Source: Ignavibacteriaceae bacterium
Lineage (GTDB): Bacteria; Bacteroidota; Ignavibacteria; Ignavibacteriales; Ignavibacteriaceae
Assembly (NCBI GenBank): GCA_025449775.1
Contig: JANWIS010000098.1
Location: forward strand, 1 to 13,725
Direction of reading: 5' to 3'
DNA length: 13,725 bases
A program made the position numbers and the translations under genes. Numbering within the stretch: position 1 is the first letter of the stretch; each line of letters begins with the position of its first letter. A model generated the notes under the pieces. It saw only the letters and a program-made list of their open reading frames with translations. It was not told the origin of the DNA and did no database searches. Below, one piece after another: positions 6,820 through 13,725 of this stretch.

Positions 6820-8171
6820 ATACAATTTTTATAATTGACGACGAAAAAGAAATTTGCGAAAGCATTAAAATGATTCTTGAGTATGAGAGTTATGATGTGA
6901 AATTTTCTACATCTGCAATCCAGGGAATGAAACTGCTGGATGAAAACAAGTCATCTTGCCTGTTGCTAGATATTCAAATGCCTGATATGAATGGTTTTGA
7001 AGTCCTGAAAAAAGTTAAAGAATCTACTCCATCTCTTTCAGTAATTATAATTTCGGCCCACGGAAGCATTGAAAACGCAATTAAAGCAACCAGACTCGGT
7101 GCATTCGACTTCATTGAAAAACCTATTGACAGGGAAAAACTGCTCATCAGTGTTCGTAATGCAGTTCATCAGGTAAAGCTCTTAAAAGAAAATATAGAAA
7201 TCAAAAAATCACTTGAAGGTGAAGGCGAAATACTTGGACAAAGTAAGGGGATAAAAAATATTCTGGAGATGATTAATAAAGTCGCACCGCTTGATACAAG
7301 AGTTTTAATTACAGGAGAAAATGGAACGGGGAAAGAACTTGTTGCAAAGGCAATTCATAAAAACAGTCCGAGAAAAGATAAACCATTCATTGAAGTAAAT
7401 TGTGCTGCAATTCCTAACGAACTAATCGAATCAGAATTATTTGGACACGAGAAAGGATCTTTCACCGGGGCAATGACACAGCGTATCGGTAAATTTGAAT
7501 TAGCAAATAAGGGAACAATTTTCCTTGATGAAGTCGGAGATATGAGTCAGCAGGCACAGGCAAAAGTTCTCAGAGCGATTGAAGACGGAAGGATCGAGCG
7601 TGTTGGCGGAGGAAAAAAAATTGATGTGGATGTCCGGATAATATCGGCAACAAATAAAGACCTCAAAGATGAAATCCAAAAAGAAAAATTCCGTGAAGAT
7701 CTTTACCATCGGTTAAACGTAATTCCGATATATATTCCGCCGTTAAGAGAAAGAAAAGAAGATATTCCTGTTTTCGTGTCAGCATTTTCAAAAGATATTA
7801 CTTCAAAACACAAAAAACCTCCCGTAAAGTTTCTCGATGATGCTATCAGGTTTTTGCAGGAGATGAGCTGGAGCGGAAATATCCGCGAACTGAAAAACAT
7901 TATTGAAAGAATAATTATTGTAATTGATAAAAAGGAGATTGAAAGAAAAGACGTTGAATCTTTATTGAAGCCGGGTCAGGTTACTATGGATGATATCATC
8001 GAAGACTCGAATTCATTCCAGGAATTTAAAGAGAAAGCTGAACGTGCATTTATTCTAAAGCAATTGAATGAGAATAGCTGGAACATTAGTAAAACGGCTG
8101 AGCTTCTTGATATTCAGCGCAGCCATCTTTATAATAAAATGAAAAAATATGGAATTGAAAAAGGAGAATGA
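6816..8171 (+). CDS. sigma-54-dependent response regulator (NtrC family)
   Basis: A 451-residue cytosolic transcription activator with all three domains. The receiver domain (about 1-120) has acidic pair Asp8-Asp9, phosphoacceptor Asp52 in LLLDIQMPDMNG, Ser80 and Lys102. The AAA+ sigma-54 activation domain (about 138-375) has Walker A GENGTGKE (167-174), loop GSFTGA (214-219, the common Ser variant of GAFTGA), Walker B FLDEVGDM and the arginine region FREDLYHRL. A Fis-type helix-turn-helix is at the C-terminus (ISKTAELLDIQRSHLYNKMKKYGI). It should turn on sigma-54 promoters after phosphorylation. No histidine kinase gene lies in the window and no convincing -24/-12 promoter was seen, so signal and targets are unknown. 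It overlaps the preceding gene by 4 nt and is followed after 1 nt by the HIT gene. Confidence 0.96.
   Translation: MNTIFIIDDEKEICESIKMILEYESYDVKFSTSAIQGMKLLDENKSSCLLLDIQMPDMNGFEVLKKVKESTPSLSVIIISAHGSIENAIKATRLGAFDFIEKPIDREKLLISVRNAVHQVKLLKENIEIKKSLEGEGEILGQSKGIKNILEMINKVAPLDTRVLITGENGTGKELVAKAIHKNSPRKDKPFIEVNCAAIPNELIESELFGHEKGSFTGAMTQRIGKFELANKGTIFLDEVGDMSQQAQAKVLRAIEDGRIERVGGGKKIDVDVRIISATNKDLKDEIQKEKFREDLYHRLNVIPIYIPPLRERKEDIPVFVSAFSKDITSKHKKPPVKFLDDAIRFLQEMSWSGNIRELKNIIERIIIVIDKKEIERKDVESLLKPGQVTMDDIIEDSNSFQEFKEKAERAFILKQLNENSWNISKTAELLDIQRSHLYNKMKKYGIEKGE
8161..8166 (+). promoter_or_regulatory. Shine-Dalgarno sequence that decides the HIT gene start
   Basis: AAGGAG lies 6 nt before ATG 8173, inside the last codons of the response regulator. 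It favours 8173 over the in-frame ATG at 8149, which would place this site inside the coding region. Confidence 0.7.
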
Positions 8172-8172
8172 G

Positions 8173-8517
8173 ATGAGTACAATTTTTTCAAAAATAGTAA
8201 ATAAAGAAATTCCGGCTAACATTGTTTTTGAATCTGAAAATGTTCTGGCCTTTAAAGATATCAGACCACAGGCTCCTGTGCATATATTAATCATCCCGAA
8301 AATTGAAATCCCAAAAGTAACTGATATTAAAGGGAATGAACATGCAAAGCTTCTCGGAGAAATGTTCGACTGTGCAAATAAGCTAGCAAATGACCTAGGT
8401 ATTGCGCGTAACGGCTTCCGGTTAGTTTTTAACTGCGGTAATGATGGAGGACAGGAAGTTTATCATTTGCATATGCATCTTCTTGGCGGAAGACACATGC
8501 AATGGCCTCCGGGATAA
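8173..8517 (+). CDS. HIT-family (HINT-type) purine nucleotide phosphoramidase
   Basis: A small (114-residue) histidine-triad protein. HINT relatives hydrolyse AMP-linked phosphoramidates and acyl-adenylates using the central histidine of the HxHxH motif. The start MSTIFSKIVNKEIPANIVFE matches the family opening (FxKIxxxEIPxxxVxE). HILIIPK follows at 37-43, GFRLVFNCGNDGGQ at 81-94, and the triad YHLHMHLLGG places His98, His100 and His102. The C-terminal MQWPPG resembles the MxWPPG ending of HINT proteins. Start chosen at 8173 for the Shine-Dalgarno at 8161-8166 and because the family begins there; an in-frame ATG at 8149 would add eight unlikely residues. It begins 1 nt after the regulator stop and is the last gene of the plus-strand block. 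Confidence 0.93.
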   Translation: MSTIFSKIVNKEIPANIVFESENVLAFKDIRPQAPVHILIIPKIEIPKVTDIKGNEHAKLLGEMFDCANKLANDLGIARNGFRLVFNCGNDGGQEVYHLHMHLLGGRHMQWPPG

Positions 8518-8537
8518 TTTTATTTTAAGTAAATTAT
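8514..8537. terminator. weak AT-only inverted repeat at the convergent junction
   Basis: ATAATTT (8514-8520) and AAATTAT (8531-8537) form a perfect 7-bp inverted repeat with a 10-nt loop. It sits exactly where the plus-strand block and the minus-strand cassette meet and overlaps the HIT stop codon. The stem has no G-C pairs and no long T tract, so it is at most a weak bidirectional terminator. It may be chance in AT-rich sequence. Confidence 0.2.
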
Positions 8538-8538
8538 T

Positions 8539-9684
8539 TCACGCTGAACCAAAATGAACGATTTCAAATCCATAACGGTCTCTTAATTTTGTAACAACTC
8601 TCAGCATCTTTCTTCTTTTTAATTCTTCCCATTCAAATAATTCTCCCTGCTCTGAAAATTTTGAAAACTTGCTGACACCAACTCCGATTAACCTTACGGC
8701 TATTCTTCTTGTGTGTGCTTTTATCAGCATATTCCATGCAGCTTCAAACACAATTCTGTCGTCATCAGTCGGTTTAATTGTTATAGAACGGTTTAATGTT
8801 TTAAAATCAGAGTAACGCAGTTTAATATTTATTGTGGAAGCCAGCCAATCTATATCTCTCAAATCCTGGCAAACCATTTGAGTAAGTTTGAACAATTTTT
8901 CTTTTAGAAATTGTTTGCTGGTAACATCTTCGCCAAAAGTTCTTTCGTGCGAAATACTTTTTTGTTCATATTTAATTGTTAAGTATTCACTGCCCTCTCC
9001 GCAAGCTTTCCTGTAAAGATCAATTCCATATTTACCAAAAGCAGCTGCAAAATAATCTTGTGGAAGACTTGTTATATCTCCTATCCTGTAAATTCCTTTT
9101 GAGTGAAGATCCGACAGTGTTACTTTACCAACACCGGGAATTGTTTCCACCGGCATTGGTGCAAGAAATTCTTTTTCCATTCCGGGAAAAATATAAGTGA
9201 TTCCATCAGGCTTTAGACAATCCGAACCAATCTTTGCAATTGTTTTATTACTACCTATCCCGATCGAGCATGGAAGTGAAAGTTTTTCCCAAATTTCTTT
9301 TTGAAGAAATGAAGCAAAGGCAAACAGTGAACCATAAATATTACTGCAACCGGTAAAATCCATATAGAATTCATCGATTGATGCCTGCTGAACAATTGGA
9401 GCATACTTCTCAAGCACATTTTTTACAGCTTTAGAGTAAAGTGAATATTCTTTATGGCTGCCGTGAATATAAATTCCGTGCGGACAAAGCCTGTATGCCG
9501 TTCTTATTGGCATAGCAGAATGCAACCCAAACTGACGGGCTTCATAAGAACATGCAGCAACCACTCCCCTTCCGTACTTCGGATCACCGCCAACAATTAC
9601 AGGTTTTCCTTTAAGCGAAGGATCGAGAATTCTTTCGACTGAAACGAAGAATGCATCGAGGTCCAGATGAAAAATTGTACGCAT
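8539..9684 (-). CDS. dinB: DNA polymerase IV (Y-family translesion polymerase DinB)
   Basis: A 381-residue error-prone polymerase that copies damaged DNA. The N-terminal HLDLDAFFVSVE gives catalytic Asp8 and a Phe13 steric gate. VAACSYEARQFGLHSAMPI (42-60) is the classic finger motif, and ASIDEFYMDFTG supplies Asp104 and Glu105. IPGVGKVT is the helix-hairpin-helix, followed by the little-finger domain. QGELF (346-350) fits the QxxLF beta-clamp-binding pentapeptide, though it lies about 30 residues before the end. All catalytic acids are present, so this is an active polymerase and not an ImuB-type degenerate one. AGGA of the preceding stop region (9691-9694) serves as ribosome binding site, 6 nt before the ATG. 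It is the last gene of a cassette with DUF72 and DnaE2-like halves. Confidence 0.96.
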   Translation of the reverse strand: MRTIFHLDLDAFFVSVERILDPSLKGKPVIVGGDPKYGRGVVAACSYEARQFGLHSAMPIRTAYRLCPHGIYIHGSHKEYSLYSKAVKNVLEKYAPIVQQASIDEFYMDFTGCSNIYGSLFAFASFLQKEIWEKLSLPCSIGIGSNKTIAKIGSDCLKPDGITYIFPGMEKEFLAPMPVETIPGVGKVTLSDLHSKGIYRIGDITSLPQDYFAAAFGKYGIDLYRKACGEGSEYLTIKYEQKSISHERTFGEDVTSKQFLKEKLFKLTQMVCQDLRDIDWLASTINIKLRYSDFKTLNRSITIKPTDDDRIVFEAAWNMLIKAHTRRIAVRLIGVGVSKFSKFSEQGELFEWEELKRRKMLRVVTKLRDRYGFEIVHFGSA

Positions 9685-9690
9685 AAAATT

Positions 9691-9694
9691 TCCT
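9691..9694 (-). promoter_or_regulatory. Shine-Dalgarno of dinB overlapping the DUF72 stop
   Basis: On the minus strand TAGGAAATTTTATG joins the DUF72 stop TAG to the dinB start. AGGA is 6 nt before the ATG, consistent with coupled translation. Confidence 0.6.
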
Positions 9695-10571
9695 AAATAA
9701 TTTCCGCTAATCTTGGATAAGCTTTGACTATTGTACCCGGCATTTCGACTTTATCTTTCTCTTCAAGCAGATGAATAAGTTCAAATGCATTTGCAACTGC
9801 ATCACCCTGCGGATGATTGTTCATAATCACGTGAACTTCTTTCACTTTTGTCTGTATTGATTTTATCTTCTGCTCAATTTCTATCAACTCACCGGGAGAA
9901 TAGAGATATTTATAACGCTCGCTTCGCTCTTCATAAGACTGTTCTTTACCAAAACCATTAATTGATTTTTTCCAGGCATCAGCATTTCTTCCATGAAAAC
10001 GAATATAAGTTTTATCATTAATTATAACAGGTTCAAAAGGAATTGCCTGTCCAATTTGCGGCTGGTCAATTGTGCAGAAAGTCAAATCATTTTCTTTAAA
10101 GAAATCAAAAGCACGATTATTTTTCCAGGATAAGTGACGGACTTCCACAAAACAGTTAATATCAGAAAAAATATCTCTCAGCTTTTGAATGTATTCTATA
10201 GAGTTTGCATCAAAAGGAAATGAATAAGGAAACTGAATGAGCAATCCTCCCAGCCTTTCTGCCTTTGTTAGAAGATCAAGGTTGTATCTGATTGCTTTAA
10301 CATTTTGCTCATCATATTTTCTTTTATGAGTAAAATCCTGGTGCAGCTTTATGTGAAAAATAAATTCATCGCTGTCAGCTACCTTCTTTATCCATCCTTC
10401 AACAATTTTTGGACTGATATAAGTATAATAAGTTGAGTTTACTTCAACACAATTAAAGTAGTGTGAATAGAACTGAAGCCAATCAAATTTTCCTGATTGC
10501 TGTTTGGGATAAAAAGATGGAACCCAATCTTTATAAGACCAGCCTGCCGTTCCAATGTAATATTTTGACAT
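9693..10571 (-). CDS. DUF72 / YecE-family TIM-barrel protein
   Basis: A 292-residue cytosolic protein of a widespread family whose biochemical role is not established. Family landmarks are visible: YIGTAGWSYKDWVPSFYP at residues 5-22, the VEVNSTYYTY segment at about 43-52, LLIQFPYSF, CFVEVRHLSW, RFHGRNADAW, and near the C-terminus VHVIMNNHPQGDAVANA, the conserved F/M-NNHxxGxAxxNA-like block. Full length, no truncation. It starts 4 nt after the N-terminal DnaE half, with AGAAGG (10583-10588) 11 nt upstream as a possible ribosome binding site, and ends 8 nt before dinB. Its place between two translesion polymerase genes suggests a role linked to DNA damage; that is inference from context only. 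Confidence 0.93.
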   Translation of the reverse strand: MSKYYIGTAGWSYKDWVPSFYPKQQSGKFDWLQFYSHYFNCVEVNSTYYTYISPKIVEGWIKKVADSDEFIFHIKLHQDFTHKRKYDEQNVKAIRYNLDLLTKAERLGGLLIQFPYSFPFDANSIEYIQKLRDIFSDINCFVEVRHLSWKNNRAFDFFKENDLTFCTIDQPQIGQAIPFEPVIINDKTYIRFHGRNADAWKKSINGFGKEQSYEERSERYKYLYSPGELIEIEQKIKSIQTKVKEVHVIMNNHPQGDAVANAFELIHLLEEKDKVEMPGTIVKAYPRLAEII

Positions 10572-10575
10572 TATT

Positions 10576-12180
10576 TTATTTACCTTCTATCTGATGCATT
10601 GAATCTCTAAGCACTCCAAGTGATCTCTGGCTAAGAAGATCAATTTTCACAAGACCAAGATCTTCAACTCCGTACATATCAGGCTGAGTAATTATTAAGC
10701 CTACTCCTTTATTTTGTGCAAACTCAAGTGCGGTGTAAGTTGTAATTGGCAAGGGAGTAATAATTATTCCTCCCGGATGAATGCTTAAATGCCGTGGAAA
10801 GTTTGCAAGTCTGGCTGCGATATTAATAATGCTTTTCCACGGCTCGTTATCAAAGTTAAGTGATTTTGATTCCGGAAATATTTTTGAAAGTTCGGGAAGG
10901 TTTTTTGCATCTGTCCACGGAATATACTTGCTGAGTTTGGAAATTTCTTCATCTGAGAAACCAAATACTTTTGCTGTTTCCCTAAATGCTGACCGTGCTT
11001 TTATGGTAACGTGAGTTGAAATAAATGCAACCCTGCTGTATCCGTATTTTTTGAAAACATACTGCACAATCTCGTCTCTTTCCTTCCAGCTGAAATCTAT
11101 ATCTACATCAGGCAAAGAAGAACGGCTTCTGTTTAGAAATCTTGTGAAATAAAAATTATACTTTACAGGGTCAACTTCCGTTAAGCCGAGACAATAGCAT
11201 ACGAGACTGTTTGCAGCAGAACCTCTTGTAAGAGTCATCATTCTTCTTCTTTTTGCTTCAAGATAGATATCGTGAACAATCAAAAAATAATCTGCAAGTT
11301 TCAAGTCATGTATAACATGTAATTCTTCTTCAAGCCTGTGTTGAATACTCTCTGCTGTTTTTCCATATCGTTTTGTAAGACCTTCGTATGAGTATTGCCA
11401 TAGTTTTGAATAAGAATCAGTCTCATCGGGAAAATCGGGTATCTTGTATTTTCCCAGTCCAAGGTCAACGTTACATTCATTTGCAATAAAATCTATATTG
11501 GCAAAAGCTTCAGGTATTCTGTTTCTTAAATGATTAAATGAAGAAGGTGGTTTGAAGTAAAATTCTTTATCTACTAATTCTTCATCGGCAAGGTTTTCAA
11601 ATGTATTTCTGTTTTTAATTGCAGTAACAACTTTGTGAAGCAGGTGATCTTCAGGCTCCGAAAAATAAACCGGATTTGAAATTACGTACTTAAAGTTTTT
11701 TGCTTTGGCTGCTTCATATAAATTCCTTGTATTAAATTTATGTGAAGCTGTTATAATTAATTCAGCATAAATATTCTGGTAAGAAGGAATGCTTTGAAGA
11801 AGTTTTATTGAATTAGTTAAGATAAAAAGATCCGGGAATTCATTCTGCAGAAGTTTAAACAGCGAAAAGTCATCTTTTAGTTTTCTTGCAGTAATTATTT
11901 TGCAGATATCCGAATACCCATCAAAATTTTTTGCAAGGAAGAAAGCATAAATATTTTTACCCGATTTACATTCATCGGGCTCATCTACATAACTACCTAA
12001 GATTGGATTTATTCTTTTCTCTTTTGCTTTCTTATAAAAAGAAATAAGTCCGTACATTCCGTTCGTATCCGTAAGAGCAACAGCATCAAGCTGATAGTTT
12101 ACTGCCTTATTAATTATTTCATCAATTGTTATAACACCTTCAAGCAGAGAATAATTGGAATGAATGTGAAGCGGGATCAT
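10576..12180 (-). CDS. DnaE2-like DNA polymerase III alpha subunit, N-terminal half (PHP and palm domains only)
   Basis: A 534-residue protein equal to the first half of an error-prone DnaE. The PHP domain (about 1-215) begins HIHSNYSLLEG (5-15) but is degenerate: LTDTNGMYG replaces LTDHGNMxG, and the GxE and NDxHY-type metal positions are lost. The palm follows: LTRGSAANSLV (317-327), PDVDIDF (357-363, catalytic Asp358 and Asp360), RHLSIHPGG (463-471, a DnaE2-style form) and VKIDLLSQRSLGVL with the third Asp (514). All three catalytic acids are therefore here. The protein then stops about 20 residues later, before the fingers. Its ATG comes 1 nt after the stop of the C-terminal half, with AGGA 4 nt upstream inside that gene. 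It cannot be a full polymerase alone; it presumably needs the partner half. Confidence 0.9.
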   Translation of the reverse strand: MIPLHIHSNYSLLEGVITIDEIINKAVNYQLDAVALTDTNGMYGLISFYKKAKEKRINPILGSYVDEPDECKSGKNIYAFFLAKNFDGYSDICKIITARKLKDDFSLFKLLQNEFPDLFILTNSIKLLQSIPSYQNIYAELIITASHKFNTRNLYEAAKAKNFKYVISNPVYFSEPEDHLLHKVVTAIKNRNTFENLADEELVDKEFYFKPPSSFNHLRNRIPEAFANIDFIANECNVDLGLGKYKIPDFPDETDSYSKLWQYSYEGLTKRYGKTAESIQHRLEEELHVIHDLKLADYFLIVHDIYLEAKRRRMMTLTRGSAANSLVCYCLGLTEVDPVKYNFYFTRFLNRSRSSLPDVDIDFSWKERDEIVQYVFKKYGYSRVAFISTHVTIKARSAFRETAKVFGFSDEEISKLSKYIPWTDAKNLPELSKIFPESKSLNFDNEPWKSIINIAARLANFPRHLSIHPGGIIITPLPITTYTALEFAQNKGVGLIITQPDMYGVEDLGLVKIDLLSQRSLGVLRDSMHQIEGK

Positions 12181-12181
12181 A

Positions 12182-13725
12182 TCATCCTGTGTAAGCTGTT
12201 TTTAGTTTTTCTACATTTAATGAAGTTGAGCAATAAATATCTTCTGCACGTAAACCTTCATCATCCGGGACATAATATTTTTCAGCACTGTCGTTGTGTG
12301 ATTCCAGTTTAACTTTTTGACTGGTAAGCACTTCGAGGTTCTCTACAATAATGTTGTTAGAATTCTCAGCATCAATTTTACCTTCAATAATGTATGGTCC
12401 CATTGAAAGAGTTTTTTCTGCTACTCTTGAATATGCACGTGGAAAGATCACAGCTTCGTAAGTACCTGTTAAATCTTCTAAAGATAAGAACTTCATTATA
12501 TCTCCCTTTTTGGTTCTTATCCTTTTTGATGACATATACCAGCCAACCATCTTTACTTTTCTGCCGGCGTATTTTGTCATTTGTTCTGAAGGAGTTAAAT
12601 GAAGTTTTTCATTGTACTCAGTAAAGAACTCCAGAGGATGTTTTGTAACCATATAATCGAAGGCTTCATATTCAGCAATACATTTTTCTTCAAGAGAGAA
12701 ATCTTTCTTTGTAACTACTGCTTTTTCTAACCCGAATGATTCGTTAATGAAAAGATCGTTATATCCTTCTTCCAGCATTTTAAATTTGTTGAAGTAAACA
12801 TCTGTCAGCCTTAAAAGAGTACATCGTGTTTCTCCAAAACAATCCATCGCACCGCATTTTATAAGCAGCTGAGTTTCTTTAATTCCTAGCCAAGTTCTTA
12901 CAATAAAATCAGCGAGAGAGGTAAATCTGCCGTATTTTTTTCTCTGCTCTAAAATTGTTTGTATAGAAGATGACGAAAGATGTTTTACAGCCATAAGTCC
13001 GATACGTATTTTTTCATTCTTTCCCCTGTATTCAAACTCACTTTCATTTATACAGGGAAGAAGAATATTTATTCCACAACGTTTTGCTTCCTGTATATAA
13101 ACAGCACTCGCATAAAATCCGCCCCTGTTGTTTAACACACACGCCATAAACTCAGCAGGAAAGTGAGCTTTTAAATACGCAACCTGGTAAGAAAGCAAAG
13201 CAAAGCTTGCACTGTGAGCTTTACAAAAAGAATATCCTGCAAAAGATTCTATCTGACGCCATAATTCCTTTGATATTTCAGGAGACATTTTTTTTGCTTC
13301 ACAAGATTCGAAAAACCTTTTTATTATTAATTGCATAGCCTGGTGAGAACGCATTTTCCCACTCATTGCTCTTCTAAGAACATCAGCTTCTTCAAGAGTT
13401 AAGCCTGCAATATGATGAGCTACTTTTATAACATCTTCCTGGTAAATCATAACACCGTAAGTTTCTCCAAGCACTTCTTCCATTTGCGAAAGAAGATATT
13501 TTCTCCTGGAAGGGTTTTTATGGCGGGCAATAAATTCCTGCATCATTCCGCTTTCAGCAACGCCGGGACGAATGATAGAACTTGCTGCCGTAAGCATTTC
13601 AAAAGTTGATACATCAAGTCTTTTTAACAACGAACGCATTCCGGGAGATTCTATATAAAAGCAGCCTATGGTTAAACCACTTCTTATTAAGCTGACGGTT
13701 TCCGGATCATTAAAAAGAAATTCAT
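12182..13725 (-). CDS. DnaE2-like DNA polymerase III alpha subunit, C-terminal half (fingers, HhH, OB); partial at window edge
   Basis: Open to the right edge (at least 514 codons), continuing upstream of base 13725. Near the edge it reads GCFYIESPGMRSLLKRL (IxVFQ-ES-GM motif), so the internal Met at 13637-13639 lies inside a conserved block and is not the start. Next come SSIIRPGVAESGM and the fingers motif FAGYSFCKAHSASFALL (about 13193-13243). NNRGGFYASAVYIQEAKRCGI (about 13070-13132) is a hallmark of DnaE2/ImuC error-prone enzymes. A helix-hairpin-helix region (YGRFTSLADF, LLIKCGAMDCFGE) and a C-terminal OB fold (about 12326-12559) follow. There is no tau-binding domain, as in DnaE2. The N-terminal half lies downstream in a different frame. 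Either this gene begins just past the edge as a separate half, or it is the end of a full-length dnaE2. Confidence 0.92.
   Translation of the reverse strand, partial: EFLFNDPETVSLIRSGLTIGCFYIESPGMRSLLKRLDVSTFEMLTAASSIIRPGVAESGMMQEFIARHKNPSRRKYLLSQMEEVLGETYGVMIYQEDVIKVAHHIAGLTLEEADVLRRAMSGKMRSHQAMQLIIKRFFESCEAKKMSPEISKELWRQIESFAGYSFCKAHSASFALLSYQVAYLKAHFPAEFMACVLNNRGGFYASAVYIQEAKRCGINILLPCINESEFEYRGKNEKIRIGLMAVKHLSSSSIQTILEQRKKYGRFTSLADFIVRTWLGIKETQLLIKCGAMDCFGETRCTLLRLTDVYFNKFKMLEEGYNDLFINESFGLEKAVVTKKDFSLEEKCIAEYEAFDYMVTKHPLEFFTEYNEKLHLTPSEQMTKYAGRKVKMVGWYMSSKRIRTKKGDIMKFLSLEDLTGTYEAVIFPRAYSRVAEKTLSMGPYIIEGKIDAENSNNIIVENLEVLTSQKVKLESHNDSAEKYYVPDDEGLRAEDIYCSTSLNVEKLKTAYTG
12185..12188 (-). 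promoter_or_regulatory. Shine-Dalgarno and stop/start coupling between the two DnaE halves
   Basis: The minus strand reads ACAGGATGATATG: AGGA, then the TGA stop of the C-terminal half, one T, and the ATG of the N-terminal half in another frame. This arrangement favours re-initiation by the same ribosome and roughly equal production of both halves. Confidence 0.55.

Noticed and set aside
8149..8172. Upstream in-frame ATG as HIT protein start
   Set aside because: It would add eight charged residues not typical of the family and would place the good AAGGAG site inside the gene; 8173 fits better.
8539..9684. ImuB-type inactive Y-family protein
   Set aside because: The catalytic Asp8, Asp104 and Glu105 are all present, so it is called DinB.
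10576..12180. A decaying pseudogene fragment of dnaE
   Set aside because: The frame is intact for 534 codons, the catalytic acids are kept, it has a ribosome binding site, and it is tightly packed between two intact genes.
13637..13639. Start of the C-terminal DnaE half at the internal ATG
   Set aside because: The frame is open to the window edge, and this Met lies inside the conserved ES-GM motif, so it is an internal residue; the true start is outside the window.
10576..13725. Split intein joining the two DnaE halves, as in cyanobacteria
   Set aside because: The N-terminal half ends directly in IEGK and a TAA. No intein-like Cys start, HN terminus or extra domain is seen at either available end. 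The unseen start of the C-terminal half leaves a small residual possibility.

Overview
The window (13,725 bp, AT-rich) looks like chromosomal DNA of a free-living bacterium. Low GC, mostly weak Shine-Dalgarno signals, tightly packed same-strand genes and the gene mix suggest the Bacteroidota/Ignavibacteriota (FCB) side of the tree. That placement is inference: there is no rRNA or other marker here. No tRNA, rRNA, CRISPR array, insertion sequence or long repeat was seen, and no gene-free stretch exceeds about 100 bases.

Left and centre (94-8517, + strand): nine genes run in one direction with overlaps or gaps of 0-43 nt, so they form one operon or a few coupled blocks. In order: a divergent protein resembling DUF2064 glycosyltransferases; nadD (NAD synthesis); an extended SDR sugar-nucleotide epimerase; a MeaB-type G3E GTPase (methylmalonyl-CoA mutase chaperone) with a TTG start; an acyl-CoA dehydrogenase; a biotin-dependent carboxyltransferase subunit closest to methylcrotonoyl-CoA carboxylase beta; a secreted or membrane-anchored protein of unknown function; an NtrC-type sigma-54 response regulator; and a HIT-family protein. 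The meaB/dehydrogenase/carboxyltransferase core points to oxidation of branched-chain amino acids or short acyl-CoAs, but the mutase and the biotin carboxylase subunit are not in the window.

Right (8539-13725, - strand, convergent with the first block): a four-gene cassette transcribed from beyond the right edge. It holds the C-terminal half of an error-prone DnaE2-like DNA polymerase III alpha subunit, then, 1 nt later, its N-terminal half (PHP plus catalytic palm), then a DUF72/YecE protein, then a catalytically intact DinB (Pol IV) with a probable beta-clamp motif. It looks like an SOS mutasome-type unit, but with an active Y-family polymerase and a DUF72 protein and no visible ImuA, inactive ImuB or LexA. 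The main finding is that the polymerase is split between palm and fingers and its two halves lie in reverse order, the C-terminal half upstream. Whether the C-terminal half begins just outside the window, or is the tail of a complete dnaE2, cannot be settled here.
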